From NCBI GenBank assembly GCA_947450695.1, contig CANFWV010000024.1, positions 1 to 45,291 on the forward strand: a stretch of 45,291 nt of DNA, given 5' to 3'. The translations under genes were made by a program, and so were the position numbers. Below, piece by piece: positions 33,884-40,315 of the stretch. The DNA is from Comamonadaceae bacterium. Its GTDB lineage: Bacteria > Pseudomonadota > Gammaproteobacteria > Burkholderiales > Burkholderiaceae_C. The notes under the pieces were generated by a model that was not told the origin of the DNA, made no database searches, and worked only from the letters and a program-made list of their open reading frames with translations. The first letter of the stretch is position 1; each line of letters begins with the position of its first letter.

Positions 33884-34903
33884 ATGACATTTAATTTTCA
33901 TCGTTTTTCAACACCCACGTCCGCACGCGGGCGGCTATTTCGAAAAGCCAGCGTGGCCTTCGCGGCAAGTTGGCTACTCGGCTGCACGGTGCAAGCGCAA
34001 ACGGCCTTCCCTAGCCGCGTCATCAAGATCGTGGTGCCGTACTCGGCTGGCACAGGCAGCGACGCGCTAGCACGCACCATTGCACAAAACATCACCGAAA
34101 AAACGGGTAACCCGGTCATCATTGAAAACAAAGAAGGGGGCGGCAGTTTGATTGGCACCCTGTCTGTGGTCAAGGCCGCACCAGATGGCTACACCATCCT
34201 CATCGCCGCTAACCCCATGACGATCGTGCCAAGCCAAAGCACCAAACCGCAGTACGACCCTGTGAAAGACTTTGTGCCCGTGGCCAAGATTGCCGTGATT
34301 CCACTGGTGCTCGCGGTTACCCCCAGCTTAAAAATCAACAGCCTCAAGGAGTTGATTGCCTACGCCAAGGCCAACCCGGGCAAGCTCAGCTATGGCTCAT
34401 CAGGTGCCGGCACCATCAGCCAACAAGAGATGGAAATCTTCAAGCAGGCGGCAGGGATTGACGTCCTCGAAATCCCCTACAAAAGCACGGCACAGGCCAT
34501 GAACGACTTGATTGGCGGCCAACTACCCTTGTTCCCTGTGGTCGTGCCGCTGGTGCAGGCGCATATTCAGTCTGGCCGTGCGCGGGGCTTGGCCGTGTTT
34601 GACACACGCCGCTCGCCGCAACTGCCAGACGTACCAGCTATTTCTGACGAATTCAGCGCACCCGATTACGTGCCTACACCGGTTTGGTACGGCTTTGTGG
34701 CTCCCGCCAATACGCCTGCCGCGGTCGTTGCATCTTTGCAAACGATGATTCAAAACGCCATGTTGGCCCCGGAAGTCAAGACCAGGCTGGTGACGCTCGG
34801 GGCGCAACCCATCAGTGTGACGAATGAAAAATTCGCTGCGGACATCAAAGACGAATACGAGAAAGCCGGCATCCTTGCTAAAAAGCTCGGTACGGCCAAG
34901 TGA
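33884..34903 (+). CDS. Bug/TctC-family substrate-binding protein (paralogue of the one at 26824)
   Basis: 339 residues; GAGGAG lies before the ATG. The signal peptide ends near TVQAQT. Motifs VIKIVVPYSAGTGSDALART, NKEGGGSLIGTL and KAAPDGYTIL are almost those of the protein at 26824, and both end in LGTAK. The two copies bracket the CoA-dependent genes, so they probably bind the same or related acids. It starts 97 bp after the racemase-like gene and is probably in the same operon. No TctA/TctB partner is present. Confidence 0.92.
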   Translation: MTFNFHRFSTPTSARGRLFRKASVAFAASWLLGCTVQAQTAFPSRVIKIVVPYSAGTGSDALARTIAQNITEKTGNPVIIENKEGGGSLIGTLSVVKAAPDGYTILIAANPMTIVPSQSTKPQYDPVKDFVPVAKIAVIPLVLAVTPSLKINSLKELIAYAKANPGKLSYGSSGAGTISQQEMEIFKQAAGIDVLEIPYKSTAQAMNDLIGGQLPLFPVVVPLVQAHIQSGRARGLAVFDTRRSPQLPDVPAISDEFSAPDYVPTPVWYGFVAPANTPAAVVASLQTMIQNAMLAPEVKTRLVTLGAQPISVTNEKFAADIKDEYEKAGILAKKLGTAK

Positions 34904-34996
34904 GCTTAATCTCTGAATTTCGGGCTTTTTGGGTCTATATCGCCGTTTGGACTACAGAAGCGGGAAAACTCCGCTCCTTGACGCATAATCAGGGGT

Positions 34997-35018
34997 TGCA
35001 AGTGGTTAAACACTTGCA
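34997..35018. promoter_or_regulatory. 8-bp inverted repeat upstream of the RRM gene
   Basis: TGCAAGTG (34997-35004) and CACTTGCA (35011-35018) are perfect arms around a 6-base loop, about 110 bp upstream of the RRM start. No T tract follows, so it is more likely an operator or leader hairpin than a terminator. The remaining spacer from 34904 to 35125 has a T-rich end just before GAGGAG and no convincing gene. Confidence 0.35.
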
Positions 35019-35125
35019 GTGGTTAGGTGATCGGTCAGTTTCGCGCGCTACAGCGGTACGTTTGAAGATTTGTTGTGCTTTCGGGACCCCATCGCTTTTG
35101 TTTTATGTATTTTTGAGGAGTCCCC

Positions 35126-35524
35126 ATGGGCAATAAACTTTACGTCGGCAACCTGCCGTACACAGTGCGTGACGAAGATCTGCAACAGTCTTTCGGCGCG
35201 TTTGGTTCAATCACCAGCGCAAAAGTCATGATGGAACGCGACACCGGTCGCTCCAAGGGCTTTGGCTTTGTGGAAATGGGCAGCGATGCCGAAGCACAAG
35301 CCGCAATCGCCGGCATGAACGGTCAGTCCCTCGGCGGCCGTAGTATCACAGTCAACGAAGCTCGTCCAATGGAGGCTCGTCCTCCACGTACTGGCGGCTT
35401 CGGCGGCGGCGGTGGCGGCTACGGTGGTGGCGATCGTTCCGGCGGTGGCGGCTACGGTGGCGGCGGCGATCGTTCCGGCGGTGGCGGCTACGGTGGTGGC
35501 GGCGGCGGTCGCGGCGGCTACTAA
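35126..35524 (+). CDS. Glycine-rich RRM RNA-binding protein
   Basis: 132 residues with GAGGAG upstream. One RNA-recognition motif (about 1-80) has RNP2 LYVGNLPY and RNP1 KGFGFVEM intact. It is followed by a tail (about 91-132) made of GGGGYGGG-type and DRSGGGGYGGG repeats. This is the layout of bacterial and cyanobacterial cold-induced RNA-binding proteins, which act as RNA chaperones in the cytoplasm. The tail DNA is a repetitive GGC/GGT tract prone to length change. A long 5' leader and a strong terminator suggest its own transcription unit. Confidence 0.92.
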   Translation: MGNKLYVGNLPYTVRDEDLQQSFGAFGSITSAKVMMERDTGRSKGFGFVEMGSDAEAQAAIAGMNGQSLGGRSITVNEARPMEARPPRTGGFGGGGGGYGGGDRSGGGGYGGGGDRSGGGGYGGGGGGRGGY

Positions 35525-35539
35525 GCCCTGCCAACCCAC

Positions 35540-35562
35540 TGACTCAGCCATGCGCTGAGTCA
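35540..35562 (+). other. Hairpin after the RRM gene
   Basis: TGACTCAGC (35540-35548) and GCTGAGTCA (35554-35562) form a perfect 9-bp stem with a 5-base loop, 15 bases after the stop. No T tract follows. Together with the next hairpin it gives a double-hairpin 3' end that may protect the mRNA. Confidence 0.5.
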
Positions 35563-35567
35563 AGCTC

Positions 35568-35602
35568 AAAAGGCTTCAAAACTTCGGTTTTGAAGCCTTT
35601 TT
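35568..35602 (+). terminator. Strong intrinsic terminator with UUCG loop
   Basis: AAAAGGCTTCAAAAC (35568-35582), loop TTCG, and the exact complement 35587-35601 make a 15-bp stem ending in TTTTT. The four A at the 5' foot give a short T run on the other strand, so it may also stop gshA transcripts coming from the right. Confidence 0.92.
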
Positions 35603-35647
35603 CTATGGGGATACTCGAAAAGTTTCGGACAGAAGTCCTGTCGTGTT

Positions 35648-37222
35648 TTAGCCCACCGCAGCCAGTGCACGCACCGGTTTTTCGAGTCGTGCCGCCGACA
35701 AATACTGTTGGCGGTAAATCTCAAAAGGCATGGTGTCAGCGGCTTCGATTTTTTTCTGATCCGCCACCGACTGAGCACTCATGCGAAGCAAGCGGCCTTG
35801 CTGCTCGGGCGACCACGGCATGTCCAACAGCAAGGCTTGCGTCTTGACGGACTGGTCACGCACAAACGCCACAAACGAGTTGTCAAAGCCTTGCATGGCG
35901 TTCAGGACACGGGCTGACGGCAAAGTCTCGGGGTGCTGCAATGCGGCGCTGGCAGCGGCCAGCGACCGGCTGTAGCGGTCCGTTTCATGCGAAGCGTCGA
36001 GCTGGGCCGCCAGCGGCGCGCAAGCCGCCACCAACTCAGTCCCCCAAACCGTCAAGCTGACCTCTTGGCCATCGCGTTCGAGTTGCAAACCTGGCTCACG
36101 ACCACGCGCCGCGGTACGGTGCTGGTTGCGCGCCAACTCGGCAATTTCAGCCGGTGAATCGGGCGGGCTGTCGGTCTGCAGACAGTGCAGCAGAAACACA
36201 TCCAGAAAATCCATGGTCTCGGCTTTGATGCCCACCGGCACAAAGGGGTCGAGGTCCATCAGCCGCACTTCAATGTATTCAACGCCCCGCTCACGCAGCG
36301 CATGCAACGGCCGCTCGCCCGGGAAGATCACGCGCTTCGGGCGGATGGTGCCGTAGAACTCATTTTCAATTTGCAGCAAGGTGTCACCGAGCTGGTTGTA
36401 GTCACCGCCCGGGTTTCGAATGCCGACCCCCTCATACGCCGGATAAGGCCGAGTCAGCGCATCAGCCAAAGACGCGGCATAGCCTTCAAGGCTGTTGTAG
36501 CTGACCGCCAGCGAAGACTGCGCATCGCTTTGGTAGCCCAGTCGCCCCATGCGCAACGACGTGCCATACGGCATGTATTGGGTGTTGGCCGATAACGTCT
36601 GCAGCTCATGCTGACGCCCGGCCACAAAACTGGAACACACCGCCGGTGAAGCGCCAAACAGGTACAGCAGCAAAAACGCATGACGCCTGAAGTTACGGAT
36701 CAAACCGAAATACGCTTCGCTCGACACACCCGGCAAAGACCAGTTGTAGTGAATGCCAGAAATCGTCTGCATGCGGCGGCCATAGCGGTGGCTCAAGCCC
36801 ATGCGGTAAATACTTTTGGCGCGGCCCACATTGGACGAACCAAAGCGCGCGATAGGAATGGTTTCGTCGGTCGGTAAACCACAGGGCATGCTCGAGACCC
36901 AGAGCATCTCGTCGCCGGCTTTTTGCATCTCGCGGTAGGTGAACTGATGCATCTCGGTCAACTCGGCCAGCGCGCTGGCGGCGTCAAGATGCACACCCGT
37001 GACCAGCTCAAGCTGCGACTCACTGAAGTCGGTGGTGATGTGGGGATGCGTTAAGGCCGAGCCGAGCGCCGCAGGGTGCGGGGTCAGCGCCAGGGCACCA
37101 CTGCGTTGCGCGCGCAGGCTTTCCTTCTCAATCCCGCGGCCCATGCCTTTGAGCCGGGCGGGTGTCAGGTCTTTCAGCAAATTATCCGAAAGCTGTCCGG
37201 CCTTGGCCTGCAACTGGGTCAT
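35648..37222 (-). CDS. gshA: Glutamate-cysteine ligase
   Basis: 524 residues, the length of the proteobacterial type 1 enzyme. RGIEKESLR near the N-terminus, DFSESQLELVTG with metal/Glu-binding acidic residues, and SGIHYNWSLP are hallmarks. It joins glutamate and cysteine through the gamma-carboxyl using ATP, the first step of glutathione synthesis, in the cytoplasm. The start ATG at 37222 has AGAGGA upstream. gshB is not in the window. It is separated from the upstream esterase gene by about 100 bp. Confidence 0.93.
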   Translation of the reverse strand: MTQLQAKAGQLSDNLLKDLTPARLKGMGRGIEKESLRAQRSGALALTPHPAALGSALTHPHITTDFSESQLELVTGVHLDAASALAELTEMHQFTYREMQKAGDEMLWVSSMPCGLPTDETIPIARFGSSNVGRAKSIYRMGLSHRYGRRMQTISGIHYNWSLPGVSSEAYFGLIRNFRRHAFLLLYLFGASPAVCSSFVAGRQHELQTLSANTQYMPYGTSLRMGRLGYQSDAQSSLAVSYNSLEGYAASLADALTRPYPAYEGVGIRNPGGDYNQLGDTLLQIENEFYGTIRPKRVIFPGERPLHALRERGVEYIEVRLMDLDPFVPVGIKAETMDFLDVFLLHCLQTDSPPDSPAEIAELARNQHRTAARGREPGLQLERDGQEVSLTVWGTELVAACAPLAAQLDASHETDRYSRSLAAASAALQHPETLPSARVLNAMQGFDNSFVAFVRDQSVKTQALLLDMPWSPEQQGRLLRMSAQSVADQKKIEAADTMPFEIYRQQYLSAARLEKPVRALAAVG

Positions 37223-37326
37223 ATTCTCGATTCCTCTGATTCTTATTTTTCGGTTGAGTGCACGCTATCACAGGCTGGCCAATTTTGCTGGCCAAGGTCA
37301 AGCGACAGCTCGTCCACAGGCGAGCT

Positions 37327-37989
37327 TCAGGCCAGCACGCGCTGCAGCCACTGTTCCATATCGGCAATTTCTTCCTGGCAGACCGAGTGTTCCATCTCGT
37401 AGTCATGCCAATCGACAGCGTAGCCAAGCGATTCCAAATGGTCACGAGAGGCCGTTGCACGCGGCAATATCACCACCGGGTCACGGGTGCCATGCGCCAT
37501 GAAGATCGGCACGTCCTGATTTGCAGCGCTGCGCTCGACAGCCGTTTTGTCGGCCAGCGGCAGGTAGCCCGACATGGCGATGATGCCGGCCAAACGGTCA
37601 CGGTGGCGCAGACCCGTCATGAGCGCCATGGCGCAGCCCTGTGAAAACCCAGCCAACACAATGCGGCCGGGCGCTATGCCTCGCGACTTTTCACGCTCAA
37701 TCAGTGCGTCGATGGCCATCTGAGAATGGCGCATGCCCGCCTCGTCTTGGCGCTGCGTCAGATCGGCACCCAAAATGTCATACCAAGCCGGCATTTGATA
37801 GCCGCCGTTGATGGTCACCGGCATCACGGGTGCGTTGGGAAATATAAAACGGACGGGGCCGACCGCAGACAGGTCAAACTGCTCGGCAACCGGCAAAAAA
37901 TCGCGCCCATCAGCACCCAAGCCGTGCAGGATCAACACCGTAGCGACCGGGTTTTCACCGGTCTGGGCTTCAATGACTTCGAGGGACAT
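37327..37989 (-). CDS. Carboxylesterase/phospholipase-like alpha/beta hydrolase (YpfH type)
   Basis: 220 residues from the ATG at 37989; the frame continues upstream to 38085 but conserved sequence begins here. The oxyanion region is ILHGLGADGRDF (20-31), the nucleophile Ser116 in GFSQG, with Asp170 in GTRDPVV and His201 in MEHSV completing the triad. This is the small cytoplasmic esterase family that includes YpfH and acyl-protein thioesterases. Substrate is not predictable. It lies upstream of gshA on the same strand. Confidence 0.9.
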   Translation of the reverse strand: MSLEVIEAQTGENPVATVLILHGLGADGRDFLPVAEQFDLSAVGPVRFIFPNAPVMPVTINGGYQMPAWYDILGADLTQRQDEAGMRHSQMAIDALIEREKSRGIAPGRIVLAGFSQGCAMALMTGLRHRDRLAGIIAMSGYLPLADKTAVERSAANQDVPIFMAHGTRDPVVILPRATASRDHLESLGYAVDWHDYEMEHSVCQEEIADMEQWLQRVLA

Positions 37990-38001
37990 ACGCAAACCTA
38001 A

Positions 38002-38253
38002 ACAAGTCGTATCCGGAGCGGACATCGGATTGAAACAAAATATGCCGCAGCGGAACGCTACCGACAAGCCAGCATCGGCAGCCAAACCGCCGAGCTGGGC
38101 ATTTTAAAGGCCATCCAGAATGCTGCCATTCGGCGTGCGGATACCCTTATTGACTGGGGCTCAAGCACCGCGGCATTAGCGAGAAATGCCCTATCCGTCT
38201 TTGCGACCGAAGGCCAGTTTGACACGTGGGGCTTCACAAGGCGGGTGACTTAA
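38002..38253 (+). pseudogene. Possible gene remnant (84-codon open frame without a start)
   Basis: From after a TAA at 37999 to a TAA at 38251 the frame is open and reads like ordinary protein, with helix-like pieces such as AELGILKAIQNAAIRRADTL and ALARNALSVFATEG. It contains no ATG, GTG or TTG in a suitable place near its beginning and no ribosome-binding site. It may be the 3' remnant of a lost gene. Chance openness in GC-rich DNA is the other explanation. Confidence 0.25.
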
Positions 38254-38520
38254 CCGAGCGTTGAACCTAACCAAGACCAAGACGCACCCTGATGAACTCA
38301 CTGGTGGTTAGATTTAGAGAAACACAGATTTGCTTTTTCGTTAGCGCTGGGCCGAGGTGCACAGGTTCACACCGATCACTCTCAGTCGTTAGAAGCAGAC
38401 AGTTGTCGACACGCCTGTGCATTCTCATCGTCATGAAAACTCTTAGATGCCGCAGAGATTCATTACCAAAAGAGTAATTATTCGTAAAACTATCTGATGA
38501 GGCATTCGAGCCAAAACTTT

Positions 38521-38535
38521 GTAAATTAAATTTAC
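38521..38535. promoter_or_regulatory. 15-bp palindrome upstream of the pilus operon
   Basis: GTAAATT-A-AATTTAC is a perfect odd-length palindrome ending 30 bp before the ATG of the major pilin. It overlaps the likely promoter/-10 zone, so it could be an operator for a repressor or simply contain the AT-rich -10 element. Confidence 0.4.
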
Positions 38536-38565
38536 GTTCCCTTAACTTACTTTCGGAGAATGTTC

Positions 38566-39087
38566 ATGAAATTTCGTATCGTTACCGCTCTTGTTGTTGC
38601 TGCAGGGTTAGCTTCTGCTATCAACGCGCATGCGGCAGGCTCAGTGGGTTCACCCTTCAACGTTAACGCCACCCTCACCTCAGGATGCATCTTAGGAACC
38701 ACAACACCAAGCAACATTGATTTTGGGGTTTACCAAGCCTTTGGGGCGGAAGTAGTGAAAACTACCACCGTCACTTTTCAATGCACGCGAGGTCTTGCAA
38801 TGAATACCGCCATCTTTGATACAGGTACTAACGCGAGTAACGCGGCAGCCAGTGCAAGCCCGTCGGGTGGCGGTGTGCTCGCGGGCTTGGCGTACACATT
38901 AACCTCAACCTCATCTAGAGGGGCGGGGACCGCTTCGACTGCAGGCGTGGCGGGAACCCCTGATATCTTTTCCTACGTTTTCACCGGCACTATTCCCGCT
39001 GGCCAAGCAGGTTGTACCGGCTTAGGCACCGTCAGCGAAGCCTGTGGGACAACATCACAGACCCGCACCTTGACCGTATCGTACTGA
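38566..39087 (+). CDS. Spore coat U domain protein, likely major pilin (CsuA/B-like)
   Basis: 173 residues from the ATG at 38566 (GGAG seven bases upstream; an ATG at 38560 is less well placed). A signal peptide of about 23 residues ends NAHA. The mature SCPU domain starts with FNVNATLTSGCILG and has IDFGVY, a paired Cys in FQCTRG, and ends RTLTVSY, a C-terminal strand used for donor-strand assembly. In Csu-type (archaic) chaperone-usher pili such proteins form the fibre. It is the first gene of the operon, as expected for the most abundant subunit. Confidence 0.87.
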   Translation: MKFRIVTALVVAAGLASAINAHAAGSVGSPFNVNATLTSGCILGTTTPSNIDFGVYQAFGAEVVKTTTVTFQCTRGLAMNTAIFDTGTNASNAAASASPSGGGVLAGLAYTLTSTSSRGAGTASTAGVAGTPDIFSYVFTGTIPAGQAGCTGLGTVSEACGTTSQTRTLTVSY

Positions 39088-39111
39088 CCGTAAAGCCGGT
39101 TTAGCACCAGC

Positions 39112-39534
39112 ATGGTCTCAAAACTGCCTGACTCCTTCGCTCGCTGTCTGAGCGTGGGAATTGCACTTGGCGTGGGGCTAACCGCCTTGCTACAGGTGCA
39201 TGTGCAGGCAGGACAGGCCCAGGCAGAGTTGCAAATACGCGTGACCGGGGCGGTCTCCGCTCCGGTTCGCGTCTTTTGTACTAGCAGTGCAGGCGCAGGC
39301 AATTACGGCGCAACCGTCACCGTGGTTTGCTCCACCGGTGCGGTTGTCGGCATCGCAGGGCCTGAGAGCTTCAAGTCTGTCAATGGTGGTGCTTATCGCT
39401 ACATGCTGCAGGTCAAGAACGGCGAGCAGGCCGTTGGTGAGATTGATGCCCTGACAGACAGCGGAACCATCACAGGCTGGAAAGTCGTCAAGCTCGCAAA
39501 CCAAGAATACGTTGAACTCACTTTAGGTTGGTAA
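39112..39534 (+). CDS. Unrecognised secreted protein within the pilus operon
   Basis: 140 residues. A hydrophobic signal-like segment (about 14-30) ends near VQAGQAQA. The mature part of about 105 residues is beta-rich, with two cysteines (in VFCTSS and VVCSTG) that could form one disulphide, and a tail VELTLGW ending in aromatic Trp. It lies between the major pilin (24 bp) and the chaperone (6 bp). The position is that of a minor pilin (CsuA/CsuB) but I do not recognise an SCPU domain. It may be a divergent minor subunit or an assembly factor. Confidence 0.6.
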   Translation: MVSKLPDSFARCLSVGIALGVGLTALLQVHVQAGQAQAELQIRVTGAVSAPVRVFCTSSAGAGNYGATVTVVCSTGAVVGIAGPESFKSVNGGAYRYMLQVKNGEQAVGEIDALTDSGTITGWKVVKLANQEYVELTLGW

Positions 39535-39540
39535 CGAAGT

Positions 39541-40311
39541 ATGAATTCTCTACACACCCGAGCACTGCCCTTGCGCAAAGCAGGCGCACTTGTGCTGTCT
39601 GCATGTGCTGCACTCAGTTCGATATTTCCAACAACACAGGCGAGTGCTGGACAGTTTTCTGTTTCCCCTGTACGCATTCAGATGACTGCCCGCGACCGCG
39701 CAACAGCCATCACCCTCACCAACGAAGGTGATACCGAGCTGGTGATGCAAGCAGATATTTACCATTGGAAGCAAAAACCTGATGGACAAGACGACCTAGA
39801 GCTGAGTGAGGACATGATCCTCTCGCCGCCCATCCTCAAGCTGCCACCGCATTCAAGACAAGTCGTGCGCTTGGCCAGGTTGCGCCCGTTACAGAGCGGC
39901 GAACAACAGACCTACCGACTCATCGTGCGCGAAATCCCTGAAGCCCAAGTCACAGAAGGCGCCGTGAATTTGCAAATCGCCATGGCCTTTTCATTGCCTA
40001 TCTTCATTTCACCGCCGGGCACAAAACGCGAACTGCTGTGCACCACAGAACGTGGCGTGACCAACACCATTCGCGCCTTCTGTGAAAACCAAGGCAATGC
40101 TTATGCGCAGCCGGTTGACTTTGTGCTCAAGGGCTCAGACGGTATCCAGCTGGCAGCGAAAGAGGCTGGCGGTTATGTGCTGCCCGGCATCCGTCGTGGT
40201 TTTGATTTGTTGGCACCGTCAAGTGACAGGATTCCAGCCGGTGCCGCCCAGCTGGTGGTCCGGCAGGACACCGGCGCCGTACAAACCTTTGACGTCACCA
40301 TTCCAGAGTAG
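39541..40311 (+). CDS. Periplasmic pilus chaperone (PapD-like, CsuC type)
   Basis: 256 residues with a signal peptide of about 36 residues ending QASA. The immunoglobulin-like domain 1 has SVSPVRIQM and SPPILKLPPHSRQVVRL, the strand that donates to subunits, with the conserved Arg. YRLIVREIP and FSLPIFISPP follow, then domain 2. It folds pilus subunits in the periplasm and hands them to the usher. It overlaps no neighbour but lies 6 bp after one gene and 4 bp before the usher. Confidence 0.88.
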   Translation: MNSLHTRALPLRKAGALVLSACAALSSIFPTTQASAGQFSVSPVRIQMTARDRATAITLTNEGDTELVMQADIYHWKQKPDGQDDLELSEDMILSPPILKLPPHSRQVVRLARLRPLQSGEQQTYRLIVREIPEAQVTEGAVNLQIAMAFSLPIFISPPGTKRELLCTTERGVTNTIRAFCENQGNAYAQPVDFVLKGSDGIQLAAKEAGGYVLPGIRRGFDLLAPSSDRIPAGAAQLVVRQDTGAVQTFDVTIPE

Positions 40312-40315
40312 TTGA

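Larger units (their letters stand above)
37990..38565. other. 576-bp stretch without a convincing gene
   Basis: The spacer separates the divergent esterase and pilus operons. It holds a start-less open frame (38002-38253), a palindrome near the pilus gene (38521-38535) and otherwise mixed, partly AT-rich sequence. A 61-codon frame at 38292-38477 has no ribosome-binding site or domain. No RNA gene was recognised. Confidence 0.5.

Noticed and set aside
34900..35136. 78-codon plus-strand frame between the Bug and RRM genes
   Set aside because: No ribosome-binding site or domain, and it overlaps the RRM start; better read as a leader.
35400..35520. Short regular repeats resembling an array
   Set aside because: They are in-frame codons for Gly/Tyr repeats with no spacers of constant size, so not CRISPR.
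35207..35569. Minus-strand frame rich in Ala and Thr
   Set aside because: It is the antisense of the glycine-rich tail of the RRM gene; repeats alone keep it open.
38292..38477. 61-codon plus-strand frame
   Set aside because: No ribosome-binding site, Arg/Cys-rich chance-like composition, and no recognisable domain.
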